Numbered from the stretch's first letter, positions 7,796 through 17,043 are shown. The stretch is 64,000 nucleotides of DNA from an uncultured Oscillospiraceae bacterium (GCA_934646115.1 CAKUEM010000001.1:25455-89454); one strand, 5' to 3'. Program-made: numbers and translations. The notes: generated by a model not told the origin, from the sequence alone.

Positions 7796-9113
7796 TGCTC
7801 CGCCATTTCCCGCGCAGGTAAAACAGAATGGACAGCAGCGTTCCCGTGCTCCATCCGATCGGCCAGGAGAGCCAGATGCCGATCTCGCCCCAGAAGCTTG
7901 CAAACAGGTAGGAGAACGCCACGCGCAAGATCAAATCAGCAAACGTGGTGATCATAAATTCGCGCATACTTCCTGCGCCCCGCAGCACCGCATCACATGT
8001 GAGCTTAATCATAATGACCGGATAAAACGGCGCGGTAATGTGCAGAAACCGCACGCCGGCGGCGATCGCCTGCTCCCCGTCAGACAAAAACAGGCGCATC
8101 GACTGCGCGGCAAATACGCAATAAGCGAGAATAAACGGCACGGCAACGCCCAGGGACATCCAGGTTCCGGCGCGAAAGCCGTGCTTTACTCGTTCTACCT
8201 TGCCCGCGCCCAGATTCTGCGCAGCGAAGGTAGAAACGCCGCTCGCAAACGTGGAAAACGCGGTCAGCGCAAACGTATTGAGCTTGATCGCAGCCGAATA
8301 TCCCGCGATCACGCTCGAGCCCTGCGCATTGACCAAGCGCTGGATGAAAAGGTTCCCCACCGAAACAAAGCTTGCCTGTAAAATACTCGGAACCGCAACG
8401 CTTGCGATCCGCCCGAGCATGAACCAGGAAAACGCCGCGGGGCGCTCTTCACACTGAAACGCCTTCATGCGGCGCAGCAGCGTGAAAAACGCAAGCACCG
8501 CCGCAACTCCCTGGCAAAGAAACGTTGCCCATGCAACACCCGCGATATCCATCCGGAATCCCGCAACAAACAGAATGTCCATCGCGATATTGCCAAGCGA
8601 GGACGCAATCAGAAAATAGAGCGGCGTGCGGCTGTCGCCGAGCGCGGTGAACACGCCGGTGCAGATATTATAGAAGAACAAAAACGCCAGCCCGCCAATA
8701 TAAATCTGTAAATACAGCTCCGCTCCTTCGAAAATATTCTCCGGCGTGCCCAGAAGCTTTAACAGCGGCGAAGCGGTTAAAAATCCGACCACCGTGAACA
8801 GCGCGCTGACAGCAAGCATCGACCACAGCGCGGTCAGCACCGCGGTTTTCATGCGCGGAATATCCTTCGCGCCAAACAGCTGACTGATGATGACCGAGCA
8901 GCCGACATTGGAGCCGGAAGCGACCGCCATAAAAATCATCGTGATCGGATACGATGCGCCAACCGCGGCAAGCGCGCCCTCGCCGATGAATTGCCCGGCG
9001 ACCACGCTATCCGCAATATTATACAGCTGCTGAAAAATAATACTGATTAAAAGCGGCAGCGAAAAACGCCATAAAATATGCGATGCGCGCCCTTCTGTCA
9101 TATCAGTTGTCAT
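7773..9113 (-). CDS. MATE-family efflux transporter
   Basis: The 446-aa product has about twelve transmembrane segments in two similar halves, beginning MTEGRASHILWRFSLPLLIS, with the NorM/DinF-type features QQLYNIADSVVAGQFIG and GASYPITMIFMA. These proteins export cationic drugs or metabolites using sodium or proton gradients. The likely functional start may be a few residues inside (two close methionines, MTTDMTEG). It ends tail-to-tail with the ClC gene, overlapping by 23 bp. Substrate unknown. Confidence 0.88.
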   Translation of the reverse strand: MTTDMTEGRASHILWRFSLPLLISIIFQQLYNIADSVVAGQFIGEGALAAVGASYPITMIFMAVASGSNVGCSVIISQLFGAKDIPRMKTAVLTALWSMLAVSALFTVVGFLTASPLLKLLGTPENIFEGAELYLQIYIGGLAFLFFYNICTGVFTALGDSRTPLYFLIASSLGNIAMDILFVAGFRMDIAGVAWATFLCQGVAAVLAFFTLLRRMKAFQCEERPAAFSWFMLGRIASVAVPSILQASFVSVGNLFIQRLVNAQGSSVIAGYSAAIKLNTFALTAFSTFASGVSTFAAQNLGAGKVERVKHGFRAGTWMSLGVAVPFILAYCVFAAQSMRLFLSDGEQAIAAGVRFLHITAPFYPVIMIKLTCDAVLRGAGSMREFMITTFADLILRVAFSYLFASFWGEIGIWLSWPIGWSTGTLLSILFYLRGKWRSINVLSAH

Positions 9114-9138
9114 GCTTTTCCTCCCATGCTGTACACTT

Positions 9139-9167
9139 CAAAAAGCCTCCGTCCGGAGGCTTTTGAA
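9139..9167 (-). terminator. Terminator after the YhgE/Pip gene
   Basis: On the minus strand the sequence AAGCCTCCGGACGGAGGCTTTTT forms a GC-rich stem with a T run, 12 bp beyond the stop at 9179; the flanking CACTTCAAAA / TTTTGAAGTG extends the helix. It separates the large membrane protein gene from the MATE gene. Confidence 0.85.
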
Positions 9168-9178
9168 GTGTTTTTTAA

Positions 9179-11953
9179 TTAGTGCCCGATCACGCCGGAA
9201 TCAGAAAGTTTTTTGAGGAACCGGCCGATCGATTTACTGGCAAACCGCTTAAGCACCAGCCCCAGCGCAAGAAACAGCGCAAAATAAACGATGAGCACCA
9301 GGATATCCACAAGCAGATTTTCCATCACGATCCCGGCAACCGCCTCGCGCATGCCGTTGATGGCGTAGGTAAACGGCAGGAATTTATTGATCTGCTGGAA
9401 GAACTGCGGCGTGACCTGAATGGGGAAGGTTCCGCCCGCGCCCGCGATCTGCAGCACGAGGAACACCACGCCGATCGCCTTGCCCACATTGTCAAGCAGC
9501 GCCACCAGCGTGTAAACAATGCCGGTAAACACCAGGCTGTAAAACATCGACAGGCAGACAAACAACACCGGATGCAGGATCTCCACTTTAAGTACAAATA
9601 CATCGCCCAGTGCCGCGATCAGTCCCTGTATCAGCGCCATTGAGCCAAACAGGAAGAATTTGCCCATAAATTCCTCATTGGGCGTATACGGGAAATCCGC
9701 GTTGACCGCATGCGTCGTAAACAGCGCGCACATCAAAAGCGTGCCGACCCAGAGGCAAAGCGTTGTGTAAAACGGCGTCAGCCCCGCGCCATAATTTTTT
9801 ACCGGGAAGAGCTTGGTTGTGTTCAGCTCAACCGGTGAGCTGAAGAAATCGCTGGTCGATTCGCTGTCATACTGCATGATGCTGGTCAGATCCTTGAGAT
9901 CCATAATGTCGCCCAGCGCCTTGATTTTCGCCGCAATTTCGCCCATATCGTCCAGATACGGCGCAAATTTGCCCTTAAATTTCTCCACATCCTCGCTGAG
10001 GATCGTTTTTCCGCTATTTAACTTGCCCAAAAATTCCTGCACGGCGTCCGCGCCCGTGATCGACATGGAGAATAGATGCTGCAGATCAGACCCGGCGGTT
10101 TTCGCGTTATTTAAAAACGTTTGAATTTTCAGATCGAGCGAGCTGTCCAGCGCATTGGCAAGCGTCGACGTCATCGTGCGCGCCGCGCCGCAAAGCGACC
10201 GCGCCGCCGAGACCGATTCCTCCAGCGCGTCAGAATCGTTGATATTCCGCTCCGCCTCAGATACGCGCGCGCTCAGATCCTTTAAATTTTGCGACACGCG
10301 CCCCAGATCACCCGAAAAGTCGAGGATCGTATTGTCCTCGCTCTGCCGCAGGATCGCATTGATGTCCCGCAGGGTGGAATTTAACTCCTCGATCTGCGTT
10401 TGCAGGCTGTGCGTCAGCCGCTCGGTCGACTGGTCGAGCGAGGAGAGGAACAGCCGCAGCGACTGCGCCGTGCTGCGGATATTCGCGGCATGGTCAACAA
10501 TGCGCGAAAGCTTTTCGGAAATGCGGCTGTGCGTCGTTTCCAGCTTGTTGATAAGATCTCCGATCTGCGTGCTCAGCTTCAGATCGACCAGCGTGGCGTC
10601 TTCCCCGCGGTTTACGCGCGCGACCGCGTCGTTTACCGTGCGCTCCAGCTGCTGATACAGCGCCGAATTTTGATCCAGCTTCGCGGCGACCTCATCCAGC
10701 TGAATTTCAGCGATCGACGCGCGATTCTGCAACTTTTCAAGCGCGGCAATGATCTCGGCAAACGCCTTATCCACCGCATCGGACAGCTCATTTGCCTGAT
10801 TTTCGATTTTCTTTGCGCTGTCTTCTAAAAACTTGATCTGATTGGTCAGCCCGGTCACCACGTCGGACGCGCCGGACAGCGAATCTAAAAAGTTATCCAA
10901 AGAATCCAGCGTTTTGCGCAGCGCATCGATCTTGCGCAGCAGATCTTCGCGTTGAACAACTTGAAAAATGCCCAAATCGTTCTCCAGCGAGGAAAGCCGC
11001 GTACTCACCGTTTGAATGTCTGCCGAAAGCGTGGCAAGACTTGTGGTGATGTCCGGCTTTTTGTCATTTACCGTTGTGCCAAGCCGGTCGAGCGAGTTTT
11101 CCAGCGTGCCGAGCGCCGTGCTGATCGTTTGCAAATTCGCGCGCAGCTCCGCCGTCGTGTGATTGGCGCGATCGATCAGCTCATCGGTATCGCTTTTCAC
11201 ATCGTCCGTCATCGTGATCGCATTGCCCAGCACGCGTTTTAAGAATTCCACATCATCCTGACACTGGTCAAGATCGATCTTCCCATCCTGTGCGTGCGAA
11301 AGCAGGTTGTCAAGCCGCGTATTCACGTTCGGCAGATCGCCGTCCACCAGGCTGAGCAGGCTTTCAAACTGCTTGATCTCATCATAATGCTGATCCAGGT
11401 CATACCCCAGCGGATTTAATACCTCCATGACCTTCTCAACCACCGCCTGAATAAACGATTCCGTGATCTGCTTTTGCAGCGTGGATGCGCCGCTGTCGGT
11501 CATTTTCGGCGCGATCGCATTGAGCTTTTCATTTACATAATAGTCCAGCTGCGGCTTCACATGCGTTTCGTCCAGCAGCGTCGCCATTTTAGCGGAAAAA
11601 TCCTTCGGGATGATGATCGTTGCATATACATTACCCACGCGGCATTCTTCCACGCCCTCATCCGCCGTGTCGAAAAATGTCCAGCCGAGCTTTTTGTTGT
11701 CTTTCAGCTGATCCACCAGAGATTCGCCGATATTGATGCTGATATTTTGAATTTTCGCGCCCTCATCGTTGTTCACGATACCCACTTTGACCCCGCCGGT
11801 CGAACCATAGGGATCCCACGACGCAAGAATATTCACCCACGCATACAGCGAGGGCAGAAGCGCAATACCAACGGCAATCACCAGCGCCACCCAGTTGCGC
11901 GAAAGCTTATGTAAATCTGAGCGAAAAATGCGAAAACTGTTCTTAAAAAACAT
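9179..11953 (-). CDS. YhgE/Pip-family membrane protein with large extracellular coiled coil
   Basis: The start at 11953 is preferred because GTGAGG lies just upstream; the GTG at 11965 is inside that ribosome site. The 924-aa protein has one N-terminal membrane anchor (about residues 14-36, NWVALVIAVGIALLPSLYAW), then a conserved domain typical of YhgE/phage infection protein (SWDPYGSTGGVKVGIVNNDEGA), then roughly 500 residues of heptad-like coiled coil and about six membrane segments in the last 220 residues resembling ABC-2 permeases. Relatives include the phage receptor Pip of Lactococcus and partners of type VII-like secretion. It stands alone with its own terminator. Confidence 0.85.
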   Translation of the reverse strand: MFFKNSFRIFRSDLHKLSRNWVALVIAVGIALLPSLYAWVNILASWDPYGSTGGVKVGIVNNDEGAKIQNISINIGESLVDQLKDNKKLGWTFFDTADEGVEECRVGNVYATIIIPKDFSAKMATLLDETHVKPQLDYYVNEKLNAIAPKMTDSGASTLQKQITESFIQAVVEKVMEVLNPLGYDLDQHYDEIKQFESLLSLVDGDLPNVNTRLDNLLSHAQDGKIDLDQCQDDVEFLKRVLGNAITMTDDVKSDTDELIDRANHTTAELRANLQTISTALGTLENSLDRLGTTVNDKKPDITTSLATLSADIQTVSTRLSSLENDLGIFQVVQREDLLRKIDALRKTLDSLDNFLDSLSGASDVVTGLTNQIKFLEDSAKKIENQANELSDAVDKAFAEIIAALEKLQNRASIAEIQLDEVAAKLDQNSALYQQLERTVNDAVARVNRGEDATLVDLKLSTQIGDLINKLETTHSRISEKLSRIVDHAANIRSTAQSLRLFLSSLDQSTERLTHSLQTQIEELNSTLRDINAILRQSEDNTILDFSGDLGRVSQNLKDLSARVSEAERNINDSDALEESVSAARSLCGAARTMTSTLANALDSSLDLKIQTFLNNAKTAGSDLQHLFSMSITGADAVQEFLGKLNSGKTILSEDVEKFKGKFAPYLDDMGEIAAKIKALGDIMDLKDLTSIMQYDSESTSDFFSSPVELNTTKLFPVKNYGAGLTPFYTTLCLWVGTLLMCALFTTHAVNADFPYTPNEEFMGKFFLFGSMALIQGLIAALGDVFVLKVEILHPVLFVCLSMFYSLVFTGIVYTLVALLDNVGKAIGVVFLVLQIAGAGGTFPIQVTPQFFQQINKFLPFTYAINGMREAVAGIVMENLLVDILVLIVYFALFLALGLVLKRFASKSIGRFLKKLSDSGVIGH

Positions 11954-12083
11954 AAAAGACCTCACTTTGACTTCTAAATGCCACGCAAAATATCAAAATT
12001 TATCGTTATTTTGCTATCTAAAGCAACACCATTTTTGTAGCCATTATAATATAGTTTTTCCGGTTTGTAAATCGGCGTTTTCG

Positions 12084-12683
12084 CTAAATCAGCGCGTAAT
12101 AAAAGCGCCGGATCATGACCGCGCATTCCGCGCGCGTAGCATATCCCTGCGCGTCAATCCGCGCGCCGGGCTTTCCGTTTAATATACCCTGACTGACCGC
12201 CCATGCCACGCCCTCGCGCGCCCAGTCCGGGATCTCCGCCGCGTCGGAATAAGAATCCACCGCCGCGTCTTTTTCCTCCATCTGATACCCGGAAATCAGG
12301 AAATACCGATGCAGCAGCGTGGCAAGCTCCGCGCGCGTAACAAACGCATCCGGCTCAAAGCCGCCACCCCTGCCGTCCGCAACTCCACGCTCTCTTGCCC
12401 ACGCGACCGCCGGCGCGTACCACGCCTGCTCCGGCACGTCTGAAAATCCGCTTGCCCCAGCGGGTTGCGGCTTCCCGCTCATGCGCCACAGCACGGTGAC
12501 CAGCATCGCGCGCGTCATCGCTTCGTCCGGCAAAAAGCGCCCTTCACCCACGCCGCCAAACAGCTCGCGCGCGGTGACAAACGCGATGCCGTCCTGCGCC
12601 CAATGCCCGTCCGTATCGCTTGCCCATGCAAAATTCATGCATAATATCGCCGCTAAACACAAAGAAATCATCCGTTTTTTCAT
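12084..12683 (-). CDS. Secreted protein made of three SLH domains
   Basis: The start at 12683 is chosen by its ribosome site (GGAAAGG, 9 nt upstream) and by giving a clean signal peptide, MKKRMISLCLAAILCMNFAWA. The mature part is three S-layer homology repeats, each ending in a TRAxxVTxLWR-type motif: TRAMLVTVLWRM, TRAELATLLHRY and TRAECAVMIRRF. SLH trimers bind pyruvylated secondary wall polymers, so the 199-aa protein should sit on the cell wall. There is no effector domain, making it a bare anchor or cell-wall-bound scaffold piece. Single gene, no operon partner. Confidence 0.85.
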   Translation of the reverse strand: MKKRMISLCLAAILCMNFAWASDTDGHWAQDGIAFVTARELFGGVGEGRFLPDEAMTRAMLVTVLWRMSGKPQPAGASGFSDVPEQAWYAPAVAWARERGVADGRGGGFEPDAFVTRAELATLLHRYFLISGYQMEEKDAAVDSYSDAAEIPDWAREGVAWAVSQGILNGKPGARIDAQGYATRAECAVMIRRFYYALI

Positions 12684-12793
12684 GTTTTTCATCCTTTCCG
12701 GCGCGCATTTCCATGGCACAGCGAAGGCGCCCCTGCGCGCAAGCGCCACAGCATTTACTCCTAGTATAGCACAAATTGCGCGCGATTTCCAGC

Positions 12794-12822
12794 TTGACAA
12801 GCGCCGTCATCTGTGGTACACT
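12794..12822 (+). promoter_or_regulatory. Sigma-A-type promoter of the thi operon
   Basis: TTGACA at 12794-12799 and TACACT at 12817-12822 are separated by 17 bp. The transcript would begin about 12829, giving a leader of roughly 94 nt before thiS. Confidence 0.75.
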
Positions 12823-12847
12823 ACAGAAAATTCCATATTTCGTTCGC

Positions 12848-12903
12848 AACACAAAATGGGGTGCACCACCACGGGTGCAGGTTCTGTTTTGTGTTTTTTT
12901 ATT
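12848..12903 (+). promoter_or_regulatory. Structured leader with intrinsic terminator upstream of thiS (attenuator candidate)
   Basis: The outer helix AACACAAAA/TTTTGTGTT (12848-12856 with 12887-12895) runs into a T tract. Inside it is a second helix TGCACC/GGTGCA (12862-12867 with 12874-12879) and an asymmetric internal loop TGGGG / GGTTCTG. This is a complete terminator between promoter and first gene, so transcription is probably regulated by attenuation. The conserved blocks of a TPP riboswitch (CTGAGA, the ACCC-TGAACCTGAT segment) are absent. It may be a thiS-leader type RNA or an undescribed one; the ligand is not inferable from sequence. Confidence 0.6.
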
Positions 12904-12922
12904 GTCAAAAAGGAGGAATTTT

Positions 12923-13117
12923 ATGAAAATAAACGGCAAACCTGTCTCTTATATCGAATCGGAGACGCTGCGCGACTGTTTGGAGCGCCTTGGCTTTGAC
13001 CCCGCGCGCGTCGCGGTGGAGCGCAACGGCACAATCGTGCCGAAAAATGAGTTCCCCGCGCTGCACCTCGCGGAGGAGGACGTGCTGGAAGTCGTTTCGT
13101 TTGTGGGAGGCGGCTGA
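12923..13117 (+). CDS. thiS: Sulfur carrier protein ThiS
   Basis: A 64-aa ubiquitin-like protein ending in Gly-Gly, the C-terminus that ThiF adenylates and that is then loaded with sulfur as thiocarboxylate for thiazole synthesis. The start is clear from AGGAGG a few bases upstream. The sequence contains the typical MKINGKPV opening and LEVVSFVGGG ending. First gene of thiS-thiF-thiG-thiH-thiE. Confidence 0.93.
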   Translation: MKINGKPVSYIESETLRDCLERLGFDPARVAVERNGTIVPKNEFPALHLAEEDVLEVVSFVGGG

Positions 13118-13118
13118 T

Positions 13119-13736
13119 ATGACAACACATGTGGCGCGCATGTGCGCCCGGGCGAGCGCGGGCGTCACAGAGCGCATGCAGGCGGCGCGCGTTGCCATCG
13201 CGGGCGCGGGCGGTCTTGGTTCCAACCTGGCGCTGCTGCTCGTGCGGAGCGGGCTGGGCACGCTGCGCATCGTGGACTTTGACCGCGTGGAATATTCCAA
13301 TTTAAACCGCCAGGCGTATGATCTGCGCCATATCGGGCAAGAAAAAGTTCTTGCGCTGGCGCAGCGTGCAAAGGAGATCAACCCGGACGTGCGCGTCGAG
13401 GCGATCTGCGCACGCGTGAACGAGCAAAACGCCGCGCAGCTTTTTTCCGGCTTTTCCATCGTTTGCGAGGCGTTTGACCGCGCCGAGGAGAAAAGCATGC
13501 TGATCTCCACCCTGGGCGCGCAGCTGCCGGAGGTCAAGCTGATCAGCGCGTCCGGCATGGGCGGACTGTCCAGCGCAAACGGCATTCAAACACGGCGCGC
13601 GATGAAAAATCTTTACCTGTGCGGCGACTATGTCAGCGATATGGCGGAAGGCGTGATGGCGCCGCGCGTGATGCTTTGCGCCGCGCAGCAGGCGAACATG
13701 GTTCTGCGCCTGATCGCGGGCGAGCTGGAGCCCTAA
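13119..13736 (+). CDS. thiF: ThiF-family adenylyltransferase (short form)
   Basis: It activates the ThiS C-terminus with ATP. The 205-aa protein contains the nucleotide-binding GAGGLGSNLA, the Arg/Asn cluster SNLNRQAYD and a conserved aspartate region (DFDRVEYSNLNR). It is the short ThiF type seen in anaerobes, lacking the paired CxxC zinc motifs of E. coli ThiF. Start at 13119 is chosen because GGGAGG of the thiS end serves as its ribosome site; the gap to thiS is 1 bp, so translation is coupled. Confidence 0.9.
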   Translation: MTTHVARMCARASAGVTERMQAARVAIAGAGGLGSNLALLLVRSGLGTLRIVDFDRVEYSNLNRQAYDLRHIGQEKVLALAQRAKEINPDVRVEAICARVNEQNAAQLFSGFSIVCEAFDRAEEKSMLISTLGAQLPEVKLISASGMGGLSSANGIQTRRAMKNLYLCGDYVSDMAEGVMAPRVMLCAAQQANMVLRLIAGELEP

Positions 13737-13763
13737 AAAATATTATGAAATGAGGCATTGTTT

Positions 13764-14531
13764 ATGCAAGATACCTGGAAATTAAAAGACCACACATTTA
13801 CTTCGCGCTTTATCTTAGGTTCGGGCAAGTTTTCGCTTCCCATGGTGCGCGCGGTGGTGGAGGACGGCGGCGCGGAAATCGTAACGCTTGCGCTGCGCCG
13901 CGCGAACACGGCAGGCGCGGAAAATATTTTAGATTTTGTTCCGGACGGCGTGACCCTGCTTCCCAACACCTCGGGCGCGCGCTGCGCGGAAGAAGCGGTT
14001 CGTATCGCGCATCTCGCGCGGGAGCTGGGCTGCGGCGATTTTATCAAGCTTGAGGTCATCCGCGACAGCAAATATCTGCTTCCGGACAACGCGGAAACGA
14101 TCCGCGCGACCGAGCTTCTCGCGCGCGAGGGCTTTGTTGTTCTGCCGTATATGTATCCGGATCTCAACGTCGCGCGCGATTTAGAGAGTGCGGGCGCGGC
14201 GGCGGTCATGCCGCTTGCCGCCCCGATCGGCAGCAACAAAGGGCTTTGCACGCGTGATTTTATTCAGATTTTAATTGATGAGATCTCGCTTCCGATCATC
14301 GTGGACGCGGGCATCGGCCGCCCCTCGCAAGCGTGCGAGGCGATGGAGATGGGCGCGGCTGCGATCATGGCAAACACCGCGATCGCAACCGCCGGGGATG
14401 TGCGCGCGATGGCGCGGGCGTTCCGCCTTGCGATCGAGGCGGGGCGCGCGGGCTATCTGGCGCAGCCGGGGCGCGTTCTCGCGGGCGCAGAGGCGTCCAG
14501 CCCGCTGACCGGATTTTTGGAGGAGCGGTAA
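13764..14531 (+). CDS. thiG: Thiazole synthase ThiG
   Basis: ThiG combines deoxyxylulose phosphate, dehydroglycine and ThiS-bound sulfur into the thiazole phosphate. The 255-aa TIM-barrel protein has the Schiff-base lysine in [10 protein letters not shown] (Lys95), the phosphate-binding [16 protein letters not shown] and [12 protein letters not shown] 13764 follows TGAGG with 8 nt spacing; the upstream TTG is not needed. Two bases separate it from thiH. Confidence 0.95.
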   Translation: MQDTWKLKDHTFTSRFILGSGKFSLPMVRAVVEDGGAEIVTLALRRANTAGAENILDFVPDGVTLLPNTSGARCAEEAVRIAHLARELGCGDFIKLEVIRDSKYLLPDNAETIRATELLAREGFVVLPYMYPDLNVARDLESAGAAAVMPLAAPIGSNKGLCTRDFIQILIDEISLPIIVDAGIGRPSQACEAMEMGAAAIMANTAIATAGDVRAMARAFRLAIEAGRAGYLAQPGRVLAGAEASSPLTGFLEER

Positions 14532-14533
14532 AT

Positions 14534-15676
14534 ATGACAAATCATATGGATTATTTTGACGGCATGGAGCGCATCGATTCTGACCTGATGGAGCGCGTGC
14601 TCGCCGCGCGCGCGGCGTTTGACCCGGCGCGCTATACCGGGCGCGACGTGCTGCGCGCACTCTCGCGCGAGACGCTGCACTTTGAAGATTTTGCGGCGCT
14701 CCTTTCCCCGGCGGCAGACGCGTATCTCGAGCAGATCGCCTCTCGCGCAAAAGAAGAAACGCGGCGGCATTTCGGAAGCTCGGTCTGCCTGTTTACGCCG
14801 CTGTATCTCGCCAATTACTGCGAAAATGAATGCACCTACTGCGGGTTTCAATGCAAAAATAAAATCCACCGCGCGAAGCTGAGCGAGGCGGAGATCGAGC
14901 GCGAATACCGCGCGATCGCCGAGACCGGTCTGCGCGAAATTCTGCTGCTGACCGGCGAGTCGCGCCATGCGACCGGCGTTTCGTATATCGCGCGCGCCGT
15001 GGAGCTGGCAAAGCAATATTTCAGCAACATCGGCGTGGAGATCTATCCCTTAAATCATGAGGAATACGCCGTTCTGCGCCGCGCGGGCGCGGATTTTGTC
15101 AGCGTATATCAGGAGACCTATGACACGGAGAAATACGCATCCGTGCATCCCGGCGGTCCGAAGCGCAGCTTCCCCTACCGCTTCTACGCGCAAGAGCGCG
15201 CGCTGCTTGGCGGGATGCGCGGTGTGGCGTTTGGTGCGCTGCTCGGGCTTTCTGATTTCCGGCGGGACGCGTTCGCCGCGGGGCTGCATGCCGTGCTGAC
15301 GCAGCGCAAATATCCGCGCGCAGAGATCTCCTTTTCGCTTCCGCGCATTCGCCCGTTTGTCAATCATCGCGGCGGTCCTGCAAACGGCGTGGGCGAGCGC
15401 GAGCTGCTTCAGGTCATGCTCGCTTACCGCCTGCTCGCGCCCTATGCGGGCATCACGATCTCCACGCGGGAATGCGCGCGTTTTCGCGATGGTGTGGTCG
15501 GACTTGCCGCAACGAAGATCTCCGCCGGTGTCAGCGTGGGCGTCGGCGGGCATGTGGAGGAAGAAAAGGGCGATGAACAGTTTGATATTTCCGACCCGCG
15601 CAGCGTGCCGGATGTTCATCAAATGCTTGTCGCGCAGGGGCTTCAGCCGGTCTATCGCGACTATATCCGGGTATAG
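14534..15676 (+). CDS. thiH: 2-iminoacetate synthase ThiH (radical SAM)
   Basis: ThiH cleaves tyrosine to give dehydroglycine and p-cresol, supplying the glycine-derived part of thiazole under anaerobic conditions. The 380-aa protein has the radical SAM cluster motif CENECTYCGF, a glycine-rich LLLTGESRH SAM-binding segment, and the ThiH/BATS C-terminal region. AGGAGCGG precedes the ATG. Its presence in place of ThiO fits an anaerobe. Confidence 0.95.
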   Translation: MTNHMDYFDGMERIDSDLMERVLAARAAFDPARYTGRDVLRALSRETLHFEDFAALLSPAADAYLEQIASRAKEETRRHFGSSVCLFTPLYLANYCENECTYCGFQCKNKIHRAKLSEAEIEREYRAIAETGLREILLLTGESRHATGVSYIARAVELAKQYFSNIGVEIYPLNHEEYAVLRRAGADFVSVYQETYDTEKYASVHPGGPKRSFPYRFYAQERALLGGMRGVAFGALLGLSDFRRDAFAAGLHAVLTQRKYPRAEISFSLPRIRPFVNHRGGPANGVGERELLQVMLAYRLLAPYAGITISTRECARFRDGVVGLAATKISAGVSVGVGGHVEEEKGDEQFDISDPRSVPDVHQMLVAQGLQPVYRDYIRV

Positions 15677-15679
15677 CGC

Positions 15680-16267
15680 ATGGTGATCTGCATTACAAAC
15701 CGCGCGCTGTGCCGCCGTGATTTTCTCGATCAGCTTGCGCGCATCGCCGCCGCGCGCCCGGAAACGATCCTCCTGCGCGAACGCGACCTAAATGATGAAG
15801 AATATGAGGCGCTCGCCCGGCGCTGCATGGCGGTGCTCGCGCCGTTTTCCGTTCCGCTCACCGTGCATGCGCGACCGCACATTGCGCGGCGAATCGGCGC
15901 CAAGCGGGTGCATCTCCCGCTCGCTCTGCTTGCCCCGCAGCCCGGGCTTCTGGTTTCCTGCCCGGTACATTCCGTGGAGGACGTCCTGCTTGCGCAGGCG
16001 CGCGGCGCCGACCGGCTGATCGCCGGGCACGTGTTCCAAACGGATTGTAAGCAGGGCGTTCCGCCGCGCGGATTGCCCTTTTTGCGCGCCGTGTGCGCCG
16101 CGTCCGATCGTCCGGTGTTTGCCATCGGCGGCATTACGCCGGAGCGTGCGGCGCAGGTGCGCGCCTGCGGCGCGGCGGGCGGCTGCATGATGTCTGCCCT
16201 GATGCGTGCAGACGACCCGGCGGCGCTTATTCAAACATATCGTGCGGCATGGGCGTGTCGCACCTGA
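15680..16267 (+). CDS. thiE: ThiE/TenI-family protein (thiamine phosphate synthase or thiazole tautomerase)
   Basis: A 195-aa TIM-barrel protein starting 4 bp after thiH. The signature GHVFQTDCKQGVPPRGL is closer to TenI (thiazole tautomerase) than to the GPxFxTxTK motif of classical ThiE, while FAIGGITPERAAQVRACGA is the shared phosphate-binding loop. It therefore either aromatises the ThiG product or joins thiazole and pyrimidine phosphates. thiC, thiD and thiM are not in this window. Its 3' end overlaps the convergent DUF421 gene by 41 bp. Confidence 0.7.
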   Translation: MVICITNRALCRRDFLDQLARIAAARPETILLRERDLNDEEYEALARRCMAVLAPFSVPLTVHARPHIARRIGAKRVHLPLALLAPQPGLLVSCPVHSVEDVLLAQARGADRLIAGHVFQTDCKQGVPPRGLPFLRAVCAASDRPVFAIGGITPERAAQVRACGAAGGCMMSALMRADDPAALIQTYRAAWACRT

Positions 16268-16934
16268 CGTATACCGAGAGCGTGTTTTTATTGTCACACG
16301 CGGCGTAAAATACGCGCTTCGGGTCAGAAACGCCCTGAGCGCGCAGCTCTTTTTCCAGCCAGAGCTCGTTATTCCCCGTTGATTTCAGGTTTTCATGCAG
16401 GATCACGCCGTCTGCGATCACTGTGGCCTGCGGCTTCTCCGCCTCGGGCGAAAGACCCAGATCCTGCGGCGTGGCCGGGCGGCGCGCCGCGCGCGGCTGG
16501 AAGCTGATCTTTCCGTTCTGCTCCAACACCGCGGTTTGCACGTCGTCCAGCGAAAAATACCCCGCATTGCGGCACTGACAGAGGAACTCATTGAGATCCA
16601 GATGCGCCTTTTTAAAATTATCCCGATAAATTTTCCCGTCGGCAAGCAGAATACGCGACTTCCCGGTGATCAGTCGGCGGCATGCGAGCGATTTTTCCGG
16701 CAGCCAGGAAAACAGCAGCGCAAACAGCGCATACACCACCATTGCAATGAGCGGCTTTGTGAAATCGCCCTCCAGCGCGGTCGCCATTTCGGCCGCGATC
16801 GAGCCGATGGTGATCCCGATGATGTAATCAAACATGGACAGCTGCGACATCTGCCGTTTCCCCATCAGCTTGGTGAGCAGAAACAGCACGATCACCGACG
16901 CCGCGGACACCGCGATAATATTAAGATGCCGCAT
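16227..16934 (-). CDS. DUF421 (YetF-like) membrane protein
   Basis: The 235-aa protein has three N-terminal membrane segments (VSAASVIVLFLLTKLMGKRQ, then two more to about residue 82) with the family hallmark GKRQMSQLSMFDYIIGITIGS, followed by a soluble DUF421 domain with the DGK motif (LADGKIYRDNFKKAHLDLNEF). Its close relatives in spore formers influence spore germination or cell-surface processes, but the biochemical role is unknown. It overlaps the 3' end of the thi operon in tail-to-tail orientation. Confidence 0.85.
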   Translation of the reverse strand: MRHLNIIAVSAASVIVLFLLTKLMGKRQMSQLSMFDYIIGITIGSIAAEMATALEGDFTKPLIAMVVYALFALLFSWLPEKSLACRRLITGKSRILLADGKIYRDNFKKAHLDLNEFLCQCRNAGYFSLDDVQTAVLEQNGKISFQPRAARRPATPQDLGLSPEAEKPQATVIADGVILHENLKSTGNNELWLEKELRAQGVSDPKRVFYAACDNKNTLSVYVRCDTPMPHDMFE

Positions 16935-17006
16935 GATCTCAGCCCCTTTTCATATTTTTCATAGTTTCCCCGGCGTGCATGGTTTTATTACGCCATACGA
17001 TGCGCA

Positions 17007-17043
17007 AAAAAACGCAGCGGAGCAAATTCCGCTGCGTTTTTTC
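17007..17043 (-). terminator. Terminator downstream of the flavoprotein gene (bidirectional)
   Basis: CGCAGCGGA/TCCGCTGCG (17013-17021 with 17028-17036) is flanked by A's on the left and T's on the right, so a T run follows on either strand. It lies 15 bp after the flavoprotein stop and also insulates the DUF421 promoter. Confidence 0.85.

Noticed and set aside
12841..12900. TPP riboswitch before thiS
   Set aside because: A GGGGTGC segment resembles part of the aptamer, but CTGAGA and the TGAACCTGAT region are missing, and the leader is too short for the full fold.
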